Part shown: positions 10,283 to 22,458 of the stretch, in pieces
How positions within the stretch are numbered: the stretch's first letter is position 1
How the letters are laid out: every line of letters begins with the position of its first letter
Assembly (NCBI GenBank): GCA_021030915.1
Contig: JAGEMR010000102.1
Location: 45,935 to 109,934 of the forward strand
Direction: 5' to 3'
Length of the DNA: 64,000 bases
Source: Astrothelium macrocarpum
Lineage: Eukaryota; Ascomycota; Dothideomycetes; Trypetheliales; Trypetheliaceae
Notes under the pieces: generated by a model
Told to the model about the DNA's origin: nothing
Seen by the model: the letters and a program-made list of their open reading frames with translations, nothing else
Databases searched by the model: none
Position numbers and translations under genes: made by a program

Positions 10283-13239
10283 ATGGACCCCCTCAGCCTT
10301 ACTGCGAGCATTATTGCGGTCGTGCAGCTCTCTTGCGAAATTGTCAAGTACCTGAGCGATATCGAAAACGCGCCCAAGAAGTGCAAGCAATGTGTGATCA
10401 AAACGTCAAATATCCAAAGCCTCCTTCTCAGCCTTCAATATCGTCTGGAAGAAAGACAGTCCGGCGAAATTTGATTCGATGAAATACAAAAACTCGAAGA
10501 TCCGGATGGTCCTTTAAGCCAATACAAGCAAATTTTGGAAGAACTACATTCGAGACTTCAAACTCAAAATGATTTCCAAAAAATCAAAAAACGATTATTG
10601 TGGAAATTCAGCAAAGAAAAAATCAGAATTATTCTAGTGAGAATGGAGCGGTTAAAGAATATCATAAACATTGCGTTCGAGAACGGTCATTTGTGAATCT
10701 CACATCAAAATGAGAAAACGTTACATATTCACAGCATATAGCAAATTATCCCAAAATATCCAAAAGGATACATCCTCCATTCAAACCTCTCTGCCCGTTC
10801 TTCAAACACATACCGTCAATGAAAAGCACAATACCATGATACAATAACTATCGCCGATCGATTTTTCGGCTCAGCAGCAAAATATCATTTCCAGAAGACA
10901 AGATGGCACTGCACAATGGTTCTTAAACTCTCCAGAATTCAAGAATTGGCTACAAGAATCAGACAAGACGCTGTTCTGTTCCGGTATACCAGGAGCAGGC
11001 AAGACGATGATGGTAGCAGTTGCCATTGATTATCTTTCCCAAACAACACGGAATAATACTATTGGGGCGGCCTATTTCTTTTGTGATTACATGACGCAAG
11101 CAGAGTACAGTGAATGTAATCTTTTGGCTGCTCTTCTAATGCAGCTGGTAAGAAGTCGGCCTGACATTGCAGCCCGTGTAATATCCCTCCACGACCGCTA
11201 TTTGCATAAAGGAAAACAGCCACGTCTTGGTGAGCTGACGAATGCGCTACTTTCTACATGTTTGTGCTACTCCACTGTATATATTGTAGTGGATGCGCTC
11301 GATGAGTGGTCGAATACAAATGGCGCACGACACCGATTTATTGACAAGCTTACCAAAATCCAGGAGAGCAGTCACTTGCGACTGCTATTCACGTCCCGAC
11401 ACATCCCCGAGGTGGAAGAGGTCTTTCGATCAAGCCTTCGTCTGGAGATACGAGCTAGCGAAGAGGATGTGAAGCGCTATATTGCAGCACAAATACCACG
11501 AATCCGCATCCCAATCGATGATCAATGTCGTGTATACATAGAATCGAAGATCATTGAAGCTGTCGATGGCAGGTACGTGTCGTCACATGCTCGCTTGGAC
11601 TGCTCACTCTTGATTTATGTTTGATAGGTTTATGCTTGCGAAGCTATGCATTGATGCGCTCGTCGAGCAGATAGCATTGAAGCGATTGCGCTCGACCGTT
11701 GCGAAGCTGCGGAAAGGCTCAGAGGCACTCGATTTAGCTTACGAGAATGCGTTAGATCGCGTAGATGGACAACCAAAAAGTCATCGCGAACTTGCTAAAC
11801 GAGCCCTGTACTGGATCTTGTTCGCACGAAGACCTATTACTATCAATGAACTACGCCACGCCCTCGCGATTGAGCCTCGTAAGAGCAAACTGGATCAAGA
11901 AAATATTACTGAAGCAGGGCTTATCGTTTCCGTCTGCGCTGGACTTGTTACCATAGATGATAAAAGTAACATCATCCGTCTTACACATTATACTACATAC
12001 GAATACCTTAATCGGACTCGACAAGATTGGAATCCAGATGCCCAGCAAGATATAGCAACAGCTTGTCTGACATACTTATCATTTGATGCATTTCGGTGCG
12101 GCAGATGTACTAGCAGCAACAGTATTGACAGAAGGCTCGCAGAAAATCCATTCTTCGACTATTCAGCACATTACTAGGGCGATCATGTCCGACCAGTTGA
12201 AAGCAATCCTCTTGTTTTGAAACTAGCACTCGAAATGCTTTGTAACGATGCGATAGTCGACTCTATCGACGAAGCTGCATCAGATTTTGACCTTGATGTC
12301 TTGGACCGAGACCCAATAAATAGGCTACATCTAACTGCGAGGTACGGACTAGTTTGTTTGACCCGGAAGCTTCTTGAGAGCAAAGCCCGTGCAAGCTACA
12401 TCAATGTCGACTCGAAGGACTTCACATGTAGAACTCCGTTGTTTATTGCAGCCGCTAATGGCTATGAGTATGTGATGGAGGTCTTGCTTGGAAAGGGTGC
12501 CAACATGACCCTGGAGGATACACTCGGCGACAATGCGCTCAATATGGCTTCGTACGGCGGGCATAAGCATGCCGTGAAGCTACTGCTCAAAAATGGCGCT
12601 GACGCTAATGCAGAGGGCGGAGCGTTTAGCAAGGGCTATGCACTCCAGGCAGCTTCGGCCGGTGGTCATGAGGAGATCATGAGTCTACTGCTCGAAAATG
12701 GCGCTAATGTCAACGCGCGCAGCGGGCTAACCGGCACTGCGCTCTGCGAAGCATCAGCAAGTGGCAACGCGCAGGCGGTGAGGCTACTGCTCGAAAACGG
12801 CGCCCAAATCAACGCGAAGCATGAAGGCCTCGGATTCCCCGATAACGCACTTCGAATAGCGGCAGCGGGTGGCCACACCGAAGTGGTGAAATTGCTGTTT
12901 CAGAACTGCGCCGACATCAACGCGGATGGCGAAACGTACGGCAAGGCACTGCATGCGGCTATACTCGAAGAACATGAGCCGGTGGTGAAGCTGCTGCTCG
13001 ATGAGGGAATCGACGTCAATACACAGGCCTGCGCGAACATGAAAATGTTGAGAAGACACCGCGTGAGAAGATGCAGTGCGCTCTGGGCAGCTTCATTTAA
13101 GGGCTCTGAGCCGATTGTGAGACTGTTACTGGATAGAGGTGCAAAAGCCACTACGCATGCGCTCCAAACGGCGCGAAAGCTCGGTTATGAGCAAGTGGTA
13201 AAGCTGCTGCTTGAGAGGGGCGTTGAGCCTGGAATATGA
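10283..13239 (+). pseudogene. Broken NACHT-ankyrin (STAND/NLR-like) gene
   Basis: The order of parts is that of a fungal STAND receptor. First comes an N-terminal helical domain (MDPLSLTASIIAVVQLSCEI, from 10283). Next is a NACHT ATPase with P-loop GIPGAGKT (near 10988) and Walker B YIVVDALDEW. A linker split by an intron (11575-11628) follows, then about eight ankyrin repeats (12217-13239). Breaks: a stop at 10472-10474 where relatives have Trp, a stop at 10694-10696, a frame change between there and 10845, a stop at 10845-10847 in front of LSPIDFSAQ (Trp in relatives), and a stop at 12175-12177 where YWGDH would be expected. The pieces downstream are otherwise well preserved, so decay looks fairly recent. 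Function, if any, would have been non-self sensing. Confidence 0.85.
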
Positions 13240-13440
13240 AGCTAGTGGTATTGGAACTGACACTAAGCCCTCTTTTTAGTTCTAGTTGGATACAGACGGC
13301 TTTTCTGTGTGGCCGGTTGCGCATTATAGGGTTATTCAGAGAAATGCAGTACAGAAGTGAGTCCAGCTAATTCCACGCTAATTGTTGACCTCTGGAGAAC
13401 GCAATTTAAATCAAAGATAGATTCAAGAAGCATAGTACTG

Positions 13441-13491
13441 CTGCTGCGGACAGCTGACAAAGCCTCGTATTTGCAAACCAGGTGTCCCAAC
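13441..13491 (+). repeat. Diverged direct repeat, right of STAND pseudogene
   Basis: This is the GC-richer partner of 9631-9681. Its end lies next to the left terminus of the inverted-repeat element at 13495. Confidence 0.6.
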
Positions 13492-13494
13492 TCA

Positions 13495-13955
13495 TTAGCG
13501 CGAAATGCTGAAATCATGCAAAAGATGAGATAACAGGCCATAATAGACGAAATTCGACTGTCTGAGCAGCTTGTGAGATAGCTGCTGAGCTAGCCCTTTA
13601 TGTAACAGCCGAAGATTCTTCAAAAACAAGACGAATTTCGTTTACTAATTTCTGATTAAGCAATGAGTAAGATGTAAATAAGCAAAATTTAATCTCTCGG
13701 TATTTCTGTTTAATTCTCAGCCATATTTTGTGGCTGATTTTATTCATCAATGATGATTGAATATCAAGATTTGCTGATTAAGCATTTGATTAAAAATATA
13801 GTCAGCAGAAATTTATCTCATTTTCAAAAAATTTCAGTAGCAATATGAAGGGCTAGCTCAGCAGCTGTCTCATGAGCTCAGACAGTCGAATTTCGTCTAT
13901 TATGGCGTGTTATCTCATCGTTTGTGATTTCAGTGATTTCGGCAATTCGCGCTAA
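13495..13955. mobile_element. Non-autonomous TIR element with about 110-bp inverted repeats
   Basis: The left arm (13495-13605) and the reverse complement of the right arm (about 13843-13955) match over roughly 110 bp. They share the outer TTAGCGCGAA and a long block including cataatagacgaaattcgac and ctgctgagctagccctt. The 240-bp middle is very AT-rich and non-coding. This is the layout of a MITE or solo foldback element. No transposase and no clear target-site duplication were seen. Confidence 0.8.
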
Positions 13956-14115
13956 CGAAAAATCAGAGTTTTGACACTTTCTGCGGTATGGCCGACCGTC
14001 GAAAATTCGACTTCGCCAGTAGATATCTATGTGCCACACTCTAATTCGAGAGACCACCAGGTTTACGCAATGCTTTGTTATACCAAGCAATTGCCACTCA
14101 TTAGAAAGTCAATCC

Positions 14116-15500
14116 TTACTCAACCCGCAACAAAGGCCCTTCTTTCAAAGGTTCCTGAGCCTTGAACTCCAACGGCGTCGGGTTCTCAATTCTTGTCCAA
14201 TGTACCATGGCAAATCTCAGCCAGTGCGCATATGTTCCCACGACATCGTCCGATCCTACATTCTTCATCCAAAGCAACCCTAGCGTGTCCCCCCAAATCC
14301 TCGTGAAGCTATGTCCCAGCTTAACACCGAATGACGTCGCCAACAATTGCTCCACGATAGTGCGAGCCGCTTTCTGCTCTTCCGTCTCCGCCGAGCCTGC
14401 CTTTGGCAATGGCAGTGAGAGAAGTTGGAAGGCTCTTGCCCCACTAAAGAAGGCCAGATAGTCGATCAGAAGCGCGTGGGTAGCGGTATCGAGCGCGAAT
14501 ATGTGTTTCTCGCCGTACTCGGGCCCGTTCCATCCCAGCTCCTTGTCTACGGTGCCCAGAACCTGGTTCATGGCCGTCATTTGTACGCCGTAGTCCCAAA
14601 GATCGTCACGCCACTCGGTAAAGCTGCGGCCGTCACTGTCTCCCTTGAGCATGTCTTCCGTGACATGCCAGCGCTGAGGATCTTTGATGAGCGGATGCTT
14701 ATCCATGCCTTCAATATTGGTGCGGCGGTCGTCAGAAGCCCACAGGATCATCAACAGGTCCTGCACGCGCTGGGCGTATGGGTTGCTCGGACGGGCGGCC
14801 ATGAAGAAGTTGAAAAGGCACCGAGGCGCCTCTTCGTTGCCGCCGTTGAACACGATGAACTCATAGCGGCTTGCGGGTTCGAAAATAGTGCTGCTACACA
14901 GCTTCTCGAGGTCACCGATTATCATTGTAGTGACGTCTGAGTAGATGCCGCCATAAGTCAGCAGTAATGGGAAACGCACGAGGTCGGAGATGGTCTGACC
15001 GCGGTGCGGTCCGTCGATACGGCGGTTGTGGTAGCAGGCAGGGAAGAGCTTGGGATCGGTCGTGTCGAGGAACTTGGAGATGCCGCTCGGCCCGTCCGTG
15101 AGGTCGACGACGCGTATAGTCCAACCGAAAGGCGAAAGGCGGCGATGCCAGGCACGGATATTCCGTTGGGCATATGGGTGGACGTATGTGTAGCCCTTGT
15201 CCCAGAAGAACCAGACGTTCTTTTCAGACGAGACCGGGGGCGCGTTGAGGATGGTTTTGTCGATTATTTCATCGGAACGGGCATCAAGCTCTGATGGAGG
15301 GTCAATGATTATTTATTGATTTATCTGCCTAACCATTGAGAGGCACTCTTTAGCTGGAGACATTTCGCACCTTCTCGAGGAATTGCCTTCATGGTTGGGG
15401 GCATAGTGTAGAGGGGATGTTCCCTCATCAGAGGTGCGTCTACCTTGTCGACAACTGCGTGGGCGATACCATTCCCATGAACCTCACTGATGGCGGTCAT
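14116..15500 (-). CDS. Caps_synth/DXD-like glycosyltransferase
   Basis: Exon 1 (15500-15371) starts MTAISEVHGNG. A donor at 15370 joins an acceptor at 15291, and exon 2 runs 15290-14116, giving 434 aa in one frame. The region WFFWDKGYTYVHPYAQRNIRAW, trimmed to its core WFFWDKGY, precedes a nucleotide-sugar-type motif (SDLVRFPLLLTYGGIYSDV). This order is typical of the capsular-polysaccharide-synthesis-like glycosyltransferases of fungi. The metal site reads D-V-T rather than D-X-D, which resembles the DVGT variant of this family. No signal peptide or membrane anchor is evident. Acceptor and product are unknown. The family call is good, the specificity is not predictable. Confidence 0.72.
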
Positions 15501-17921
15501 GATGATTCAAGGTTAATCTAGGTGGCGAGTTATCAGTGAATGAGATGCGGAGACGCACTAACTCAGACGACAAGGCACAATTTTGCTTAGGAATTGAGGG
15601 CTTTGTTGACTTTGTGGATTAAGCAGTGCGTTCGATGGGGTTCTCAGGTAGGCTTCATAGGGTGATTAAATAGATATTTGATTAGGGCTAACTGTATTAG
15701 ATTGAAAGAAATCACCGAATCATCGGTACCAGCGGGTGATTCTGCCAAAGGTAGAAGGCTAGAGGCCTGATTATGCGGGTGCTCTATTGTATACCTGGAT
15801 ATAGTTGGGGATCTCTCCTTGAGTGTGCCTCCAGTTGACATTTTCATTTGCTTTCCTCTACCAAGTGTCGTCATTGAATGGATTCCTGGTCTTCAGCTCT
15901 CCAACTGCCGGCCAATTCCTCTTAAAGTCCCGTCTGTTGCGATCAAGAAGACCTTGCGCGTCCTTGCTTTTCTGATACTCAAAGCAATGTGTATCTAGAA
16001 GCCTCTGAATGGTCACTTTGCCAAATAGCAGTTCACCGAAGAAGACCCAGTAAACATTTGGGCCCAGCACGCAGATGCTATGGTTTTACTTAGCTGCATT
16101 GCACTTATATCCTCCGAGGGGTCGGTCTACAGTGCTCGGCCGTTCGATGCTACCAAATCTCGGTTAAATTGGAGTTTAGAAGGTTAGAAGACTGATTACG
16201 TGTCTACTTGGGTCCTCTATTGCATAAGGTTACCTAAGGTGCCTGGGTATAGTATTGTATTATATCCAGGTGTAGTATCTATTAAGTGCTTGTATTGAAT
16301 TACTTCCCGATCTTCGGTTTCCGATTATCTACGTAGATTACCCGAGACTCACGACTGTTATTTGGAAGCTGCTGTCTGTATCCACGATAGCTGCGATGTG
16401 CTCTACCATAGCTGCCGCTACTGCTTTGGGACTAGACTAGCACGTCAGAATTCGTGAAACAACGTAATTACAGTCTTACCAAAATTTTTATCAACCTATG
16501 TTCCCGGACTGGCTACAATTTTCATAATATATCTTATTGATTCCCTGGATTATATTCTATACAAATTCAAATGAAATAATTCGTTATTTGGTCATTTATT
16601 TGTTCAAATTCGATGGAGTGGTAGTAAATTTGGTGGGGTTGCTACGGGAACGAAGTCTGTCAGGATGCCTGACGTACATAGCCGTCTCTTCCTCTGAGGA
16701 ACGTAGACTTCTAATTTGCACTTTCCATGCTTTTTCTCTCGGCCTACGTACTTTAACGACGACAGCTTCGACTGCTCTAGATGAGCCGGGACCTGCTCGT
16801 AGATCTCAAGACGACCCTGCTGGACCTGCTTCCGCCAAAGTCCTGCGTCGACAAAGTATGTGATGGATATCTGCAATAATGCATATACGAATGGCTGCGC
16901 TGCAGCGAGCTCACTCTGTGTTGCCCCGTGTACGGAAGGTAAATATCTCGTGATATCGAACCAACCAGATGTTATGAGAGAGACTTTCGCGCCGGTGCAG
17001 ATGTTTACCCCCCGGTACCTGCGGGGTGGAGTTCCCGAACTTCAAACCTAACATGGGCCGAGCTCCGTGACATGATAAATGTGGAAAACACTTGTGGCAA
17101 CGGAAGAAGCAGGAAATATGCCTGGTGAGTAAACTTTAGCTCCGAATAGAAAATAACATCATGAAAATTTTTCTCCATTGAGACAGGTTTGGCATAGCTT
17201 GAGGAAGCTTGGAATACGTAGGCGGGATACTATAAGCCTCCTACCTTGGTAAGAGCTATCCTTGCACACCATTCGACATATTGAGCAGTAAGTTACTACA
17301 GATCTATTTAAGTTTATGATGTCTGTAGGCTCCCCCCCCCTTTTTATTTCTCATATAGGTACTATCTACTACCTTTCTATAGCTGTTGAACAACAGACTC
17401 TGCATGTTGCGCATATTGTGGCCGGGATTCTAGGCGAAGAAAAGCGAGTTTTGGGAGCCAAATGAGGGGGATAACAGCCCTTTCTTCGATATCCGTAATT
17501 GATTTGTCGTAAATGATTGCTCGACTCATGGGGGATTGGCGATACAGCTGCGCACACACACAACAGGATGGCCCTGTGGGTGACACTGTGGAATAGGAGG
17601 GCGTTGAGCAGGGTCTCCAATGTTGGAGTTGGCCAAGAAAGGATGAGGTTAAATCACATATCAGGTATCTATGCGGAGACATGGATGGTGTGAGTCGGTA
17701 ACAGATTTCATGCTAAGGCTCGACAGTATCAACCTTGCACTTTAGCCTAAGTCTTGAGACCCGAGTCCCGATTTCCGAAATCCCCGATGCTCGCTCTGCT
17801 GTCGGTGGCGTTGGGACTCGCTGGGCTGCATGAGCAGCCGCAAAACCCTCTTCAACTCTTGAAGTTTTTCTACTCTAAAACTCACGCATAGTCGTACCAA
17901 CGCGTCTTGAGGATTGGCATC
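15501..17921. other. Gene-poor 2.4-kb stretch
   Basis: No convincing gene. Short frames (for example 15858-16070 minus) have protein-like composition but no recognisable domain or partner exons. Two loosely similar AT-rich segments occur at about 15752-15812 and 16175-16252 (both contain an agaagg-tagaa and a ctctattg-ata element), perhaps remnants of a dispersed repeat. A 44-bp segment at 16671-16712 resembles 1531-1574. Confidence 0.4.
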
Positions 17922-20900
17922 ATGGGGGCACAGAGAGAGAAGAAAGACACTACTACGGTGGTGCCCAAGCGGAAAGATGCGTCAAATACTCAGGGAACAG
18001 AGCCAGTGAAAGGAACACTGGTGGACTATTTTGTAAGAGGGCGTGAATTAATAACATAGACAGTTCTGACCTTTGTTTAGAGATTGTTCAAGTTCGCCCA
18101 ACCTCTCGACATTGTCCTATTATCGATATGTTTCGCGGCCTCCATTGGCGCCGGTGTAGTCAGTTGACCCTGTGGACTATTTAGTTCTTTGCTAACTGGG
18201 TTCGAGGCGTTTCCAATCATGTTTGCGATTCTTGGTATGTACGTTTCTGGCGCACCCTCCAATCAAGCTAACCGGATCAGCTCGTATTATCAACGGCTTC
18301 GCCAATTATAACACAGGCATTGACAAAGACACTCTTTATAAAAAGAACTCGCAGAATGTGTTATACATCGTGTACATATTCGTTGCGAAACTCGTCTTGT
18401 CGTATATGTCCATAGTATGCAGGCGCTAAGCTCCACAGAATACCAGTCACACTGACCACGGTAGTTCGCTGTTCGTACGACTGGATTAAGGCTGTCTGCA
18501 GCAATACGTCTTGCCTATCTCCGAGCCTTATTCAAGCAACCTCTCAGCTCCATGGACAAACTTTCGCCAGGCAAGGTTTCCTATCGCATCACCGCTTCTG
18601 CAAACACAATTTTGCTCGGCATCTCCCAGCAATTAGCACTTTTCGTCCAATCGACTGCTTTCATACTGGGATTTTTTATCATATCATTCATATATAGCCC
18701 TCTCATCACGATCGTTGCATGCGCTGTGCTACCAGTAACTCTTATTTGCATGGGTGTATCTCTCCCACTTTTAATCAAAATCGGCAAGTTCCAGGAAGAA
18801 TACAAGGAGGAGGCATCAGCTTTGACGAATGAAATTTTCACATCTATTCGCGTTGTCGCTGCTTTTGGCGCAGAAGCTTTGCTAGCAAAACGTCATGCCT
18901 TGTGGGTTGACAAGCTCATAGCGAGCTTGATTAAGAGCTCACCGTATGTTGGGCTTTACTTGGCTCCGACATTGTTTGTATCATACGGGACTTCAGCACT
19001 CACCTTTTATTTCGGTATCCAGCAGTATGTTGCTGGCCGCGTAGACGGCGGGGTTGGTACGATTGTTCTGTACGTTATCATGAACTCGAGGTATGCACCA
19101 ACTAACGATGAAAGGGTTTTTCTGGCTGTCATGACGGCAACAACATCTTTCAGTAGACTTGCTGCTCCTGGTCTTGCCATATTCCAAGCGGCATCGGCCG
19201 CGGCTGAGATGTTTGCGACCATTCACGCAGAAGTCCCAGAAACCAGTGGGATCAAAGAGCCGGACGTTTCTGCTTTAGCAGATATCACTTTCGAAGACAT
19301 ACACTTCGCCTATCCGAGCAGGCCCGATACGCAGATTCTGAACGGGCTTCATATGAGACTTGAAGCGGGGAAGACGACCGCAATTGTCGGTCCGTCAGGA
19401 AGCGGGAAAAGTACTATTGTGAGCTTGGTGTGTATTTCCAGAAGTATTCTGGATGACGAGAAGCTGATTCAGAGCGAAAGGTCGAACGATGGTATGATTT
19501 GAACAAAGCGGCGAAGCCTTCAAGCGAAGAAAAGCCATTGTTTCCCGACACTTTCGGTCCAACACGTTCCGAAAGAAGCGAGAAAGACGGCTCATCAGAA
19601 AACCCATCAGATAATGTAGACAGTATCATTGCTATAAATGAAACTGCCGCTTCTGGGTCCATTAAGATCGGGCTGCACAATCTGCAGAACATTGACTTGC
19701 AATGGTGGCGCGCCCAAATCGGCTTCGTGGAGCAGGAGCCTTTCTTATTCAACGATACAATCTTTAAGAATGTCGTGTTCGGCCTTTGTGGCACAAAGTG
19801 GTTTGAAGTAGATGAGACTACCCAGAGAAATATGGTTGAAGAGGCTTGCCGGCAATCGCATGGCCACGAGTTTATCAGCACTATGCCTGAGGTCCGTCAA
19901 AATCCTTTGATAATGCCTCTTCCAAATTCTGCCTCTCCCAGATTTAATTGATGAATTGCTGACGATGTCCAGGGATACGATACGGTCGTGGGTGGAAGTG
20001 GTCTCAAGTTGAGCGGTGGTCAGCGTCAGCGGATTGCCATCGCTCGCAGCATCGTCAAGAACCCGCCGATATTGATTCTCGACGAAGCGACAAGTGCACT
20101 CGATGTTCATAGTGAGAAGATCGTACAGGAAGCATTGGAAGTCGTATCAAAGAATCGCACGACCATTGTCATCGCTCATCGATTATCTACAATAAAGAAA
20201 GCTGACAAAATAGTGGTTCTTAGGGGCGGAAAAATGATTGAAGAGGGGACTCATGACAGCCTTGTAGCGATGAAGGACGGATTTTATCAGTCCCTTGTTC
20301 GAGCTCAACAGCTCATGCTGGGGGACGACAACCGTACTGATGACATCGAGTTGACTGGTGCGGACGAGAAAGGCTCATCAGCTGGGGTGCCTCCAGGGGC
20401 AAAGACTCAAGGTAACTTATCGAAAGATCTCAAAAAACTGGATGGGCAAGGAACTACGTACAAAGAGAGAGGCTTCATTGGTAGCTTTGGATTTTTGGTC
20501 TGGGAACAAAGGCATAGAGTAGTACTCTATGCTGCTGTACTCATTTCTGCATGCATTTGCGGTGGTAAGTCAATCCTCAGCTGTATACCCAGAGTCATAG
20601 TCCTTGAGGCTAATACTGTCATGATAGCAACTTATCCACTCATGGCATGGATCTTCGCACAGGTGATCAACGTCTTTGCGTTGCCTAGAGCAGAGCTTAT
20701 ACATCAGGGGGACTTCTGGTCGTTAATGTTCTTTGTGCTCGCTATCGTATCTCTGATAGCGTACTTCAGTCTCACGATGGGTGCAGTGCAGCTTTCTGGG
20801 GTGAGTGATTCATTCTTTTTCGTTCTGAGAAACACTGCTGATGAAGCTAGATCATTTCCGGACACTACCGTCAAGAGTACTTGACTAATCTTGTAAACAA

Positions 20901-22458
20901 GCCAATTCGTTTCTTCGATGAGAATGGCAATTCTCCGGGTACCTTGACTTCTATGGTCGCTACAGACCCCCAATCCATGCAGCAGCTTATGGGTGCTGAG
21001 ATGGCCATCATTCTCATTTCAATCACCAACATCCTTGGCTCCATTATCATATCATTCATTTTTGGCTGGAAACTGGCATTGGTGGGCTGTCTCGCGGTTA
21101 TGCCCGTCATTCTGATGTCTGGCGCTTGTCGATACAAGCTTGAAATTGACCTCGAAAAGATGAACGCGAAGGTGTTCAAGTATAGTGCGCAGTTCGCCAC
21201 AGAAGCTGCTGGTGCGTTCCGTACTGTTACGGCTCTGACAATGGAAGACACAATTTGCAACAAATATCGGGTGCTGCTGGATCAGCATGTCAATGCCAAT
21301 ACGAAAAAATCCACTTGGCGCGCCGCGGTCTTTGCACTATCTGACAGTATTGATCTGGGTTGCAATGCGTTGGTCTTCTGGTAAGTATTTACACTGGTCT
21401 GACGCAGAAGCTAACATATGTCTAAGGTATGGCACCAAACTCATCACCGAAGGCGAATTTGATGTCATTGCATTCTTTGTCGTATACCAAGCGTCCATCC
21501 AATCCGCCCAAGCTGCAGCTGCCTGGTTCGCATTCGCGCCTAATATGGCTAATGCGGCGTCTGCCAGTAATCGAATTCTGAGCACTCGAGAGGTTCGCAC
21601 AGCCAAGCCTCTCTCTCAGGGCACTCTTCCCATGACTCCCACCGGCATTGCTATTAAATTCAAGGACGTTTGGTTCACTTATCCAACCAGGTCCGAGGCC
21701 GGGCCTGTGCTAAGGGGCCTAAATTTAGAGATCAACCCAGGCCAGTTTGCTGCTCTTGTAGGCCCGTCCGGCTGTGGTAAATCTACAATCATCAGCTTGA
21801 TTGAACGCTTCTACACACTCGATAGCGGCAGCATATCATGCGATAATTTCGACATTGCAGAATTAGATATGGCTGGGTACCGTAGCCATCTTGCACTTGT
21901 GGCACAAGAGCCAACGCTCTATGAAGGTACCATCAGGGACAACATCACATTGTCGTTAGGCGAGCAAGAGGTAGAGGAGGAGGAGATACGTGTAGCATGC
22001 CGAGAAGCGTACATCCACGACTTCATCATATCATTGCCAGATGGGTACAATACGCGCCTGGGACCCAGGGGTGTTTCGCTCTCGGGAGGACAGAAACAGC
22101 GCATTTCCGTGGCTCGTGCTCTGTTGCGGAAGCCGCGCCTTCTTCTGCTCGACGAGGCGACGTCCAGTCTGGATTCCGAATCTGAGAAACAAGTCCAAGG
22201 TGCGATCGAACGTGCGGCTGGTGAAGGCAAACGGACAATACTGGCAGTTGCACATCGACTGGCGACAGTCCAGAAGGCGGACGTCATTTTCGTGCTCGGC
22301 CCTGGCGGGAAGATTGTGGAGAAGGGCAATCATGCAGAGCTGGTGCGGGAAAAGGGGGTGTACTTCCAGATGGTAAGTCTTCTTCAACTGCATAAGAAAT
22401 TGTCCCGAAACGTCGTTGATGAGTTCGACAGTGCCAAGCTCAGGCTTTGGACAAATAG
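17922..22458 (+). CDS. ABCB/MDR-type full ABC transporter
   Basis: Twelve exons: 17922-18032, 18081-18155, 18207-18234, 18281-18414, 18465-19069, 19115-19427, 19481-19891, 19973-20564, 20628-20800, 20851-21380, 21427-22372, 22432-22458. They total 3945 nt and 1314 aa with a clean frame. Architecture is TMD-NBD-TMD-NBD. NBD1 has Walker A GPSGSGKST (about residue 410), LSGGQRQR and ILILDEATSALD; NBD2 has GPSGCGKST (about residue 1103), LSGGQKQR and LLLLDEATSSLD. All catalytic motifs are present, so both sites look active. It resembles fungal multidrug or leptomycin-type efflux pumps at the plasma membrane. NBD1 carries a Ser/Glu-rich insertion between Walker A and the Q-loop. The substrate cannot be told from sequence, and no biosynthetic core gene lies beside it. 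Confidence 0.9.

Noticed and set aside
15858..16070. 70-codon minus-strand frame near the glycosyltransferase
   Set aside because: It reads plausibly but has no domain or joining exons; it does not extend the glycosyltransferase.
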